Below are positions 7,733 to 15,515 of a DNA stretch of 64,000 nt, in pieces. The notes beneath the pieces are model-generated. The model was not told where the DNA came from. It was given only the letters and a program-made list of their open reading frames with translations, and made no database searches. Each line of letters starts with the position of its first letter. The stretch's first letter is position 1. The translations under genes and the position numbers were made by a program. The stretch is from contig NZ_BQYL01000001.1 of NCBI RefSeq assembly GCF_023706045.1, positions 1,904,001 to 1,968,000 of the forward strand, read 5' to 3'. This stretch comes from Kangiella sp. TOML190. GTDB lineage: Bacteria; Pseudomonadota; Gammaproteobacteria; Enterobacterales; Kangiellaceae.

Positions 7733-8707
7733 ATGATGTTAAATAAAACTATCATTGCAGCGATCATCGGGACGGTTGTTTCATTGCCCGCGGGAGCCGC
7801 TGTAGTGATTAATGAAGTGTTATTTCGTCAGTCAATTGGTGGTGTGAATAACAATGAATTTGTTGAGCTTTATAATAACGGTAGTGTTAGTGTTGATATT
7901 TCGAATTGGCGCTTAACCGATGAAGAGCTTGGCGGCGTTACGCCTTTTAACTATACTTTTCCTGCTGGAACCGTTTTAGATCCGAATCAGTATGCGGTGA
8001 TCTGGATTGGTGCTATTGCTGCGCCTTCTGGCGCTCAATTTGAAGTGGCGTTGGGGATTACTCCCAAGCTACGAAACGGTGGCGATAATGTCACTTTATA
8101 TGACAACACCGGTGTTGGCGTTGATTATATGGCCTATGGCACAGGTGCGGCGGCGGTTGACCCACCGCCAGCGGGTGTTAGTTGGGATGCAAGTTTTAAC
8201 GCGGATCTAACTCCTAGCGCTAGAGGCCGTAGCGTTAGTTTGGTACCGAATGGTGTCGATTCCAACACCAGTGCTTGTTGGGAGCAAACTGCAGATGCCA
8301 CTAATCCAAACAGCGGTTTTTGCCCAGGTTATCTATTGTCGGTCGATAGGGATCCAGTTTTAACCGCTAGCCCTGCGCAGAGCAATAATTTTAGTGCTGA
8401 TATCAGCGTGGTGAAAACTGAAAACATCGCCAGTAATTCTTATACGCCAGGAGCTACTACTAACTACAGCATCACGGTTACGAACGATGGTCCGGATGAT
8501 GTTAATGGCGCTACGTTTACGGATCAACTGCCGAACGGTGTTAGTTTTAACGGTGCTGTTGCTTGCTTGCCGGCTAGTGGTTGCAGTTTGCCAGCACCTA
8601 ACCCACCAGCGGGTCAAACCCTCAATATGCAGATTGATATAGCCGCCGGCACAAGTCTTGTAGTTACCATTCCGGTGCTTTATTCCAGCGATCCTGCGGA
8701 TTATTAA
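7733..8707 (+). CDS. Secreted lamin-tail-domain plus DUF11 protein
   Basis: The 324-aa product has a signal peptide (cut after PAGA) and then a lamin-tail domain (LTD, about 23-170), recognisable from VINEVLFRQ, NNNEFVELYNNG, DISNWRLTDEE and NQYAVIWIG. LTDs in bacteria decorate secreted nucleases and surface proteins. A single DUF11 domain (222-322) follows with TPGATTNYSITVTNDGPDD, ending LVVTIPVLYSSDPADY. This mirrors the end of the upstream protein (LVITLPVSYSATP), so the DUF11 tails look related by duplication. No catalytic domain or membrane anchor is visible. Two adjacent ATGs (7733, 7736) are both possible starts. Confidence 0.78.
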   Translation: MMLNKTIIAAIIGTVVSLPAGAAVVINEVLFRQSIGGVNNNEFVELYNNGSVSVDISNWRLTDEELGGVTPFNYTFPAGTVLDPNQYAVIWIGAIAAPSGAQFEVALGITPKLRNGGDNVTLYDNTGVGVDYMAYGTGAAAVDPPPAGVSWDASFNADLTPSARGRSVSLVPNGVDSNTSACWEQTADATNPNSGFCPGYLLSVDRDPVLTASPAQSNNFSADISVVKTENIASNSYTPGATTNYSITVTNDGPDDVNGATFTDQLPNGVSFNGAVACLPASGCSLPAPNPPAGQTLNMQIDIAAGTSLVVTIPVLYSSDPADY

Positions 8708-8777
8708 CCAAAAGAAGTTTCCGATATATTTAGGCTTACGACTGCCTTCGTAAAGCCAAAGTCACTTAATGCATCAT

Positions 8778-8807
8778 GAACAACAGTGCTTCCTTGTGCT
8801 GTTGTTC
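8778..8807 (+). terminator. Likely terminator after the DUF11 gene pair
   Basis: GAACAACAG and CTGTTGTTC form perfect 9-bp arms around a 12-base loop, followed by TTTATCC. It lies 70 bases past the second DUF11 gene. Confidence 0.5.
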
Positions 8808-8937
8808 TTTATCCAAATCGTCCAGATTTGCTATTCCTTTGGCTTTGTTTAGCTCAATATAAAGGAATTATCGGTGCTTATTACACAGTCAATAAACCTT
8901 CACTATGAACTTGTTGAGATTGAATATTAATTCCATC

Positions 8938-10671
8938 TTAAAGTCCTAAAACTTCTTTACCCTGTTTGAAGGTAACGTCTACTGGAATTTGCTTTTCTTC
9001 GAGTAGTTGTAAGTCGGCGGCCAGTTGCGGGCTAATAACGCCTTGGGTATCGAGCAGGGTTTTTACGCCTTGGTAGTCGCCATTACCTTGTAGGGTCAAT
9101 ATCTTTTCGGAAAGGGCGTTCATGGCTTTGGTCATTTGTTCAAAATTAACACTATAGTAGCCCGTTTCTGGGTCGTGATTAAAAGCCCCGATCTCTTTAA
9201 AGAAGTTAAAGCGTACCATATTGGCTTTGCCGTGAGCGCTGCTAGCGCCGAAGCGTACTGAGCGGAAAATGCCGGCGAGGAAAGTCACGTAATTATCCAT
9301 CACTTCGCCTTCTGCTATTTCACCTTTTTTAAACAGCTCGCTGATCATGTAAAGCCCTAAAATATCAGCTTTGCCTTCTTCTAAAGCTGAAGCGGTTTCT
9401 TTTAATGCAGCTCGTACCGTGCCTTTGCCATCAATGGTATTTTTGATCCCTAGGCCGTGAGCAACTTCATGGAACATGGTGTTACCAAAAAAGGCATCAA
9501 AAGTAATGTGCTTGCGTTGCTCGGGAGCGATTAATTGCTCAGCAATGGGTACCAAAATTTTATCGAATTTGGCACGCATAGCGTTTTTGAGCTGCAGGCG
9601 ACGGGTACCTTTGGCTAATTGTACTTCTTCGTCATTGGGTAAGTTAATGGCGATGGTCTTTGAACCTGCGTTGCTGTCACCGGCATAGAAAACCACATCG
9701 TATGCGTTGAGATCGCTGTCAGTACCAGGCATTTCCTGTTTGTATTCTTCAGCAACCGGCAAGCCTTTTTGTAGCTCGGGTAAAAAAGATGCAAATTTAG
9801 CCAATTTTTCACTCCACTCTAAGTCCTTAATTAAGACGTAGGTTGAGAAAGCAGCGCGATAACCAAATAACTGATCTTCATAGGTTTCAATAGGGCCAAT
9901 CACCACTTCAATAGGATTATTTTTCATATCCATCCAAGCCATGTCCGAAGGCTGATAATTATCCGTTACTAGCGCTTCGGCGCGTAACTCTAGGTATTTT
10001 TTGAAGTCAGGATCGTCCGCAAGTTTTGCCGCTTCTTGCAATAGATGGCTAGCTTCGGTTAACTCGGCTTTAAATGCTTCGGAGTAGGCTTCCAAATAGA
10101 GTTCACCTTGCTCATTACGTTTAACTATTGAATAAAGACCATCTTTTCCTGCTTGCTGCCAAGCTTCGAATTCTTCTTTGCTCATATCGGCTGGATAGTA
10201 TTGAGCACCCGCACTTTTAGCCACAACGCCATCGATAAAAGGTTTATTGCCGTCTAGTCGATCCCAAGGACCATAGTTGATAACCGCGAATTGGCGAGCT
10301 TTGGGATCGTCAATGGAATTAAGTAATGTATCTTTATCGCCATAGGCAACTTTCCAAAATAAACCATCCATTATTTTGCCGGCATCAATTAACAAGCCAA
10401 TCATTTGTTTCTGGTTATCCGATAGGTGGCTTAAATCGCTGGTTAGGGTGAAAGGTGCGTAAATATCAAAGCGACTATATTCAGCTGCTTTTTCTGCCTC
10501 CTGTTGTTTTTTGCGCTCTGCAATCAGCTCACTAGCATCGAGCAGCTCTTGATTAGGCGTTGCTGATGGCGTTTCTTTAACTTCTTGTGATGCTTTTTTC
10601 GAATCATCATTGCTACAAGCAGTTAAAGCTAGAGCAATGGATAGAGATACAATAGAAAGACTCTTGTTCAT
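8938..10671 (-). CDS. Lipoprotein zinc metallopeptidase, M49 (dipeptidyl-peptidase III)-like
   Basis: The 577-aa product has a lipoprotein signal with lipobox LTAC (Cys19), an acidic/lysine-rich tether, and then a large catalytic region. The zinc site is MFHEVAHGLG, with the third ligand glutamate probably in ALEEGKADILGLY about 30 residues on. This matches the DPP III-like group seen also in plant Nudix-M49 fusions, which use HExxH instead of the HELLGH of classical DPP III. The protein is anchored outside the inner membrane, so it probably trims peptides in the periplasm or at the surface. AGGAAA precedes the ATG. Family placement is moderately sure; substrate is unknown. Confidence 0.72.
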   Translation of the reverse strand: MNKSLSIVSLSIALALTACSNDDSKKASQEVKETPSATPNQELLDASELIAERKKQQEAEKAAEYSRFDIYAPFTLTSDLSHLSDNQKQMIGLLIDAGKIMDGLFWKVAYGDKDTLLNSIDDPKARQFAVINYGPWDRLDGNKPFIDGVVAKSAGAQYYPADMSKEEFEAWQQAGKDGLYSIVKRNEQGELYLEAYSEAFKAELTEASHLLQEAAKLADDPDFKKYLELRAEALVTDNYQPSDMAWMDMKNNPIEVVIGPIETYEDQLFGYRAAFSTYVLIKDLEWSEKLAKFASFLPELQKGLPVAEEYKQEMPGTDSDLNAYDVVFYAGDSNAGSKTIAINLPNDEEVQLAKGTRRLQLKNAMRAKFDKILVPIAEQLIAPEQRKHITFDAFFGNTMFHEVAHGLGIKNTIDGKGTVRAALKETASALEEGKADILGLYMISELFKKGEIAEGEVMDNYVTFLAGIFRSVRFGASSAHGKANMVRFNFFKEIGAFNHDPETGYYSVNFEQMTKAMNALSEKILTLQGNGDYQGVKTLLDTQGVISPQLAADLQLLEEKQIPVDVTFKQGKEVLGL

Positions 10672-10773
10672 AGTATTTCCTAAAGGTTAGGTTGCTAAAA
10701 TAATGCACAGACTATAGCAAATAGCCAGTTTTTGTGCAGAGTTTTCATACAAAATTGTGGGCAAGGTTTACCG

Positions 10774-11517
10774 CTAAAATTTACTAAAAACGTATTTTTC
10801 GCGCTTCACTTGTTTTACTCCAAAGCCCTTATCTTTAAGCATTGCAAAGACCTCATCGACCATATTGGGATTGCCACACAAATACACCAGATCGGTTTCA
10901 GGATCTGGCTTGAGCTCGACAAGTTGCTGTTGCACATAGCCTTGATAACAATCAAAACTGAAATTATCAATTTGACGACTTAAGCAGGGGTGAAACTGAA
11001 TGTTTTTTGCTTGATGAGCTTGCCAAAAGTCATCCAAGTAAAACATATCTTGCTGTTTTTGCGCACCAAATAAAATATGAAACTGCTGCTCTGTTAGCTT
11101 GGGCAGTTGGTTTAACATCGCGCGATAGGGCGCCATGCCGGTTCCTGTGCCGATTAAAAAGATTCGCTTGGGTAGTTCCGCGCCTAACACTAATAAACCC
11201 ACGGGGCCTGAGATTTCAAAACTATCACCAGCTTTTGCCTCGAAGAAAATTTTAGTGGCACGACCATTTGCCACATGCGAAATCACAATTTCCAGATAGT
11301 CGGTGGTGACCAAGCCTTGCTCATCAGGAGTCTCAAGATTGGCAATGGAATAGCTGCGTTTTAGCGGCTTTTCGCCATAGGGCAAGCTAAAAGAGACAAA
11401 CTGGCCTGGGCGGTAACTAAAGCTTTGTGGCTTAGAAAATTCAAATGTGAGCTTGCGAACATTCGGGCTGATGAGCTCGTTAGAGGCTAAAACGATTTGA
11501 TAACTGGGTAATGGCAT
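10774..11517 (-). CDS. Ferredoxin/flavodoxin-NADP+ reductase family protein
   Basis: This FAD-dependent reductase (247 aa) moves electrons between NAD(P)H and a small carrier. It has the FAD-binding RSYSIAN motif (RxYS), the NADP-binding GTGTGMAPYRAM and CGNPNMVDE, and the C-terminal KREKYVFSKF typical of bacterial Fpr-type enzymes, where the last aromatic residue stacks on the flavin. Length fits Fpr (about 250 aa). A minus-strand TATAAT at 11556-11561 could be its -10. The partner is unknown because no ferredoxin or flavodoxin gene is nearby. Confidence 0.88.
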   Translation of the reverse strand: MPLPSYQIVLASNELISPNVRKLTFEFSKPQSFSYRPGQFVSFSLPYGEKPLKRSYSIANLETPDEQGLVTTDYLEIVISHVANGRATKIFFEAKAGDSFEISGPVGLLVLGAELPKRIFLIGTGTGMAPYRAMLNQLPKLTEQQFHILFGAQKQQDMFYLDDFWQAHQAKNIQFHPCLSRQIDNFSFDCYQGYVQQQLVELKPDPETDLVYLCGNPNMVDEVFAMLKDKGFGVKQVKREKYVFSKF

Positions 11518-11707
11518 TTGCTAATTAGCCGCTCTTTTAAAGGACAACAGCAAGCATTATAAGCGGCTGTTTGAAAAAATTCATTAGGTTCAGGATCGGT
11601 TCAGATAGATTTTGCTTTACTGTACTCATGCCTACTAAGCTCAATGAATATGTATTGAATTTGTCGAAACGGCTTGAGCCTTTACTGACAGATCTAAGGA
11701 GAAACCT

Positions 11708-12970
11708 ATGAAATTTCAAAAGCGTCTTTTATCAGTTGCGGTCATAAGTGCGCTGGCACTGAGCACACCAGTGGCGGTTGATGCTTCTGAAACGCAAGTA
11801 CAAGAGCCTAACAAGGTTCGTATAGGCCAAAAGTTGATCACCTCGAACAAAGCTGGTCAAGAGGGCAAGCAAAACAGCACTGCGACTAAGCTTGAAGATA
11901 GCAGCCAATCGCGCCAAGCGGAATATAAAAACCAGCAGTCGGGCGAGGATCTGGTTGGTCAGTTCAAAGCGCAACAGCTCAGCAAAGGGCTTATGGTCAA
12001 TGGCAAGCTAGTACCATCTAAACAACGTAACAGCGAAAAATCGACCAAAGCTGGCCATTTGTATATTTACGATTCGGCGGTTTTGCTAAAAACCGATGAA
12101 GATTCCGATGGTTATTATAGCGAGATCCGAGTGGATTTTGATGTCGACGCCAGTTACAACGATTACTATGACGTTTATGCCGAGCTGTTTATTCGTGAAG
12201 AGGGTAGCAGCCAGTGGACTCACTACTACACAACTGAAGTCTTTGAAATATATGGTGCCGATAATGATGACGATTACCATGTGACCACCACTTTTAATGA
12301 TGGTTTTCCCTCGGGATATTATGAAGTGGCGATCGATTTATTCGAGCATGGTTATTCTGGAATCGTCGATTCCACTGATGCCATAGAAGATCCAGATTTG
12401 GGCAACTTGCCAATTGAAGATACGAGTTATGAATACTTTACTCCAGAAACGGATGTTTCTATCAGCACCGTGAAAACTGAGATATTTACTGACGATGACA
12501 ACGACGGTTATTACCGTGATTTTAAAATCAGCTTTGATGCTGATACCACATTAACCTCGCGCGATGTGGTGGCGAAACTTTACCAAAAATCGGCTGCTGG
12601 CGATTGGCAATATGAAACCGAGTCAGAGGTTTATACCATTAACGGCACCAGCACTGACGACACCATTGCTTTTGAAGCCACTTGGCAGGCAGGTTACGCC
12701 ACAAACTATTATGATTTTAAAATCGAAATAGTTGACCCTGCGACCAATGAGCTACTGGCAGAAGCATCGAATGACTTTGGCCCTTTAGTTGATGTGCCGC
12801 TAGAAGATGCAGGTAAAGATACGGCTTCTGGCGGTTCGGGCTCTGGTGGTTCCGGTTCGGGCTCTGGTGGCGGCGTTAGCACTAGCAGCTCAGGCTCAGG
12901 TGGCGGTAGCTGGGGCTTGCTCGGAGTCTTGTTACTCGGCGCTTTTGGTTGGTTGAGACGTAAAACTTAA
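11708..12970 (+). CDS. Choice-of-anchor H family protein with GlyGly-CTERM sorting tail
   Basis: The 420-aa exported protein has an N-terminal signal peptide (cut near VDASE), a charged low-complexity region, and two homologous beta-rich repeats: about 119-212 (KTDEDSDGYYSEIRVDFDVD) and 253-344 (FTDDDNDGYYRDFKISFDAD). Each repeat opens with an Asp-rich DxDxDGYY loop that could bind calcium. A Gly/Ser linker (376-400) leads to SWGLLGVLLLGAFGWLRRK, which is the GlyGly-CTERM signal cut by rhombosortase for surface attachment or type II-linked export. AAGGAG lies 6 bases before the ATG. Function is unknown; it is probably a surface protein. Confidence 0.85.
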   Translation: MKFQKRLLSVAVISALALSTPVAVDASETQVQEPNKVRIGQKLITSNKAGQEGKQNSTATKLEDSSQSRQAEYKNQQSGEDLVGQFKAQQLSKGLMVNGKLVPSKQRNSEKSTKAGHLYIYDSAVLLKTDEDSDGYYSEIRVDFDVDASYNDYYDVYAELFIREEGSSQWTHYYTTEVFEIYGADNDDDYHVTTTFNDGFPSGYYEVAIDLFEHGYSGIVDSTDAIEDPDLGNLPIEDTSYEYFTPETDVSISTVKTEIFTDDDNDGYYRDFKISFDADTTLTSRDVVAKLYQKSAAGDWQYETESEVYTINGTSTDDTIAFEATWQAGYATNYYDFKIEIVDPATNELLAEASNDFGPLVDVPLEDAGKDTASGGSGSGGSGSGSGGGVSTSSSGSGGGSWGLLGVLLLGAFGWLRRKT

Positions 12971-13001
12971 TCCCATCCTAACTACTTTACAGTTTTAACC
13001 T

Positions 13002-13027
13002 AAAGCCTGCTGTGTGTGGGCTTTTTT
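13002..13027 (+). terminator. Rho-independent terminator after the GlyGly-CTERM gene
   Basis: AAAGCC, an 11-base loop, then GGCTTTTTT. The stem is short but has a proper T run, 31 bases past the stop. Confidence 0.65.
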
Positions 13028-13058
13028 GATTTATTGACACATTTTGTAACATCAGCTA

Positions 13059-13099
13059 TGTGAAATATGACACAGTTGTTAATCCCTTTTCCTTATAAT
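13059..13099 (+). promoter_or_regulatory. Possible CRP site and -10 in front of the DUF5916 gene pair
   Basis: TGTGA-aatatg-ACACA (13059-13074) differs at one base from the CRP consensus TGTGA-N6-TCACA. TATAAT follows at 13094-13099, with no good -35 at the correct distance. The site centre lies about 40 bases before the expected start, close to the class II CRP position of -41.5. The layout suggests cAMP-CRP activation; that is inference. Confidence 0.4.
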
Positions 13100-13143
13100 C
13101 ACATCTTATCCAAAACACTTATAAGATTATGGGTTAGTCACCA

Positions 13144-15417
13144 ATGGGCAAGATAGCTTTAATCACTATAGTAAGTTCTTTAGGATTATTGGCACTTTCG
13201 ACCGCAACTGCTAAACAGGATCCGTTGAAGATACCAAAAGTAGATGCTCAAATTGAAGTCGATGGTGAGCTAAATGAAGCCTTTTGGCAGCAAGCGACTC
13301 AAGTTAATTTAGGTGTCGAAACTCGCCCTGGTGAAAATGTCGAGGCTAAAGTCAAAACCACTGCCTATATAGCCGAAAACGGTACATCTCTTTTAATAGC
13401 ACTAGTTGCCGATGATCCAGATCCCAGTCAAATCCTAGCGTCATTAAAAGATCGTGACACCATTTGGGCTGATGACTCAGCTGGCTTTAAAGTCGATACT
13501 TTTAATGATGAGCGAAAAGCCTATATTTTCTTCGTTAATCCTCTTGGGATTCAGATGGATTCTATAGAGGACGATGTTACTGGTAATCTAGACAGTTCTT
13601 GGGACGCTATCTGGTATAGCGAAGGCAAAATTACCGACACAGGCTATCAAGTTGAAATCGAAATTCCTTTTAAAGTTTTACGCTTTCCCAACACCAGCGG
13701 TGAGAAAACTTGGGGTATCGACTTTGTGCGGTTTTACCCGCGCGATTACCAGTATCGCTTAGCATTCAATCAAGTCGCTCGTGATCAAAGTTGCTCAGTA
13801 TGCCAAATTAGTAAAATTAGCGGTTTTGAATCTATCGAAAGTGGCCAGAATTTAGAGGTCACGCCTTATATTTCAGCGCAGCGCATTGATGATCGGAACC
13901 CGCCTAGCCAAAGCGAATGGCAAAATGGTGATTTTGATTTTGATGGTGGTTTGGATGTGCGCTGGGGAGTAACCGACAACTCAGTATTGAATGCAACCAT
14001 TAACCCCGATTTTTCACAAGTGGAATCGGATGCGGTGCAATTGGATGTGAATAGAACTTTTGCATTATTTTTCGAGGAAAAACGTCCGTTCTTTCTGGAA
14101 GGTGCGGATTACTTTAATACCAGTTTTCTAAATTTGCTGCATACTCGAAATATTGCTGATCCTGACTTTGGGCTCAAATATACGGGCAAAAGCGGTAAGC
14201 ACTCGTATGGAGTTTTAGCTGCACGCGACAATAGCACTAGTTTTTTACAACCCGCGGCTCAGTCTTCAGGTTTAGCGACTTTTGATGATCTAGAGTCGGA
14301 TGCTTTTGCTGCTCGTTACAGTTACGACATGGGCGATAAATCACAAATTGGCGCTATGCTGACTTATCGCTCTGGCGATGACTATGAAAATACTATGGTC
14401 AGTCTTGATGGTAAATATTATTTTACTGATGAAGATGTTTTGCGTTATCAAGCGGTCTATTCTGACTCGGAAGATCCTGAAAGTTTGCGTAATGAAACCG
14501 ACTACCAAGACTACAATTCTGGCAGCGGTTATGCACTGGCCTATAATCATAATGGCCGTAATTGGAACTGGCGCGCTTCACGAGTAGATTTTGAAGAAGG
14601 TTTTCGCGCAGATCTAGGTTTTATCAATCAGGTGGGTTTTAGCCGCGATCTGGTTGGCCTTGGCTACACTTGGCAGGGAGAAGAGGGCGATACTTTTGAT
14701 CGGATCGCTTTAGGCGGGGATGTGGATCGAACCGAAGACTTTACTGGACAAAAATTAGAAGAAGAAGCTGAGTTTTGGCTTAATGTGAATGGTCCTTATC
14801 AATCATGGTTTGGTTTTGGCGCTGGCGTTCGCGACGTTTGGCGCCAAGATGAGCGCATTCCTTTAGCGGTCGATATGCCTAGGATTTGCGTCGCTGGCTG
14901 TTGGTTTGATCAAGATTTCTATTGGATTGAAGGCAACTTTCGCCCCATAACCAGTTTGCAAATTGGTAGTTATTATAATGGCGGCGATGCTTTAGATTTT
15001 GAAGAAACTCGCGCTGCTACTCGTAAAAACTATGGTCTTTGGTTTAACTGGCAGGCGACACGTCATTGGTATTTGTCCACTAATTTAAGGAAATCCCAAT
15101 TGGATATTGATGAGGGAAGTTTGTTCGACGCCAATATTCTAAACCTAAACTCTACTTACCAGTTCGATAAAAAGCAGTATATTCGACTGACCGTACGCTA
15201 CCGCGACATTGATTTTAACCCCTCTTTATATGAAGAACCTAAAGACTCCAATAGGAAGAGTATGGCTAGGCAGCTACTTTATGCCTATAAAGTGAATCCA
15301 AGAACCGTATTTTTTCTCGGCTATTCCGATGGTGGCTTTGAAGATGATTCGGTAGACGATTTTGAGAAAACTAGCCGTTCGGTTTTCAGTAAATTTAGCT
15401 ACGCATTCCAACTTTAA
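13144..15417 (+). CDS. DUF5916 outer-membrane barrel with N-terminal family-9 carbohydrate-binding-like domain (copy 1)
   Basis: The protein (757 aa) has a signal peptide (cut after STATA), then a CBM9-like beta-sandwich at about 30-215 (KVDAQIEVDGELNEAFWQQA, IDFVRFYPRDY). The C-terminal two thirds is a DUF5916 region with the family hallmark NPDFSQVESDAVQLDVN and FEEKRPFFLEGADYF. The regular aromatic/polar alternation to the last residues (FSKFSYAFQL) suggests an outer-membrane beta-barrel. Substrate is unknown; the CBM9-like part suggests a glycan or other polymer. The second copy follows 98 bases downstream and shares the architecture, so this is a tandem duplication. Confidence 0.8.
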   Translation: MGKIALITIVSSLGLLALSTATAKQDPLKIPKVDAQIEVDGELNEAFWQQATQVNLGVETRPGENVEAKVKTTAYIAENGTSLLIALVADDPDPSQILASLKDRDTIWADDSAGFKVDTFNDERKAYIFFVNPLGIQMDSIEDDVTGNLDSSWDAIWYSEGKITDTGYQVEIEIPFKVLRFPNTSGEKTWGIDFVRFYPRDYQYRLAFNQVARDQSCSVCQISKISGFESIESGQNLEVTPYISAQRIDDRNPPSQSEWQNGDFDFDGGLDVRWGVTDNSVLNATINPDFSQVESDAVQLDVNRTFALFFEEKRPFFLEGADYFNTSFLNLLHTRNIADPDFGLKYTGKSGKHSYGVLAARDNSTSFLQPAAQSSGLATFDDLESDAFAARYSYDMGDKSQIGAMLTYRSGDDYENTMVSLDGKYYFTDEDVLRYQAVYSDSEDPESLRNETDYQDYNSGSGYALAYNHNGRNWNWRASRVDFEEGFRADLGFINQVGFSRDLVGLGYTWQGEEGDTFDRIALGGDVDRTEDFTGQKLEEEAEFWLNVNGPYQSWFGFGAGVRDVWRQDERIPLAVDMPRICVAGCWFDQDFYWIEGNFRPITSLQIGSYYNGGDALDFEETRAATRKNYGLWFNWQATRHWYLSTNLRKSQLDIDEGSLFDANILNLNSTYQFDKKQYIRLTVRYRDIDFNPSLYEEPKDSNRKSMARQLLYAYKVNPRTVFFLGYSDGGFEDDSVDDFEKTSRSVFSKFSYAFQL

Positions 15418-15515
15418 CCGTTATTCATAATCCCGTTTAAACAAGGCTTAGCACCAACTAAGTCTTTATTTTATTGACTCTTTTTGCTATAAACGGTCTA
15501 GCTGAAGGAGAAAAG

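Noticed and set aside
15474-15515. Longer start (TTG) for DUF5916 copy 2
   Set aside because: No ribosome site, while the ATG at 15516 has AAGGAG at the right distance and precedes a signal sequence.
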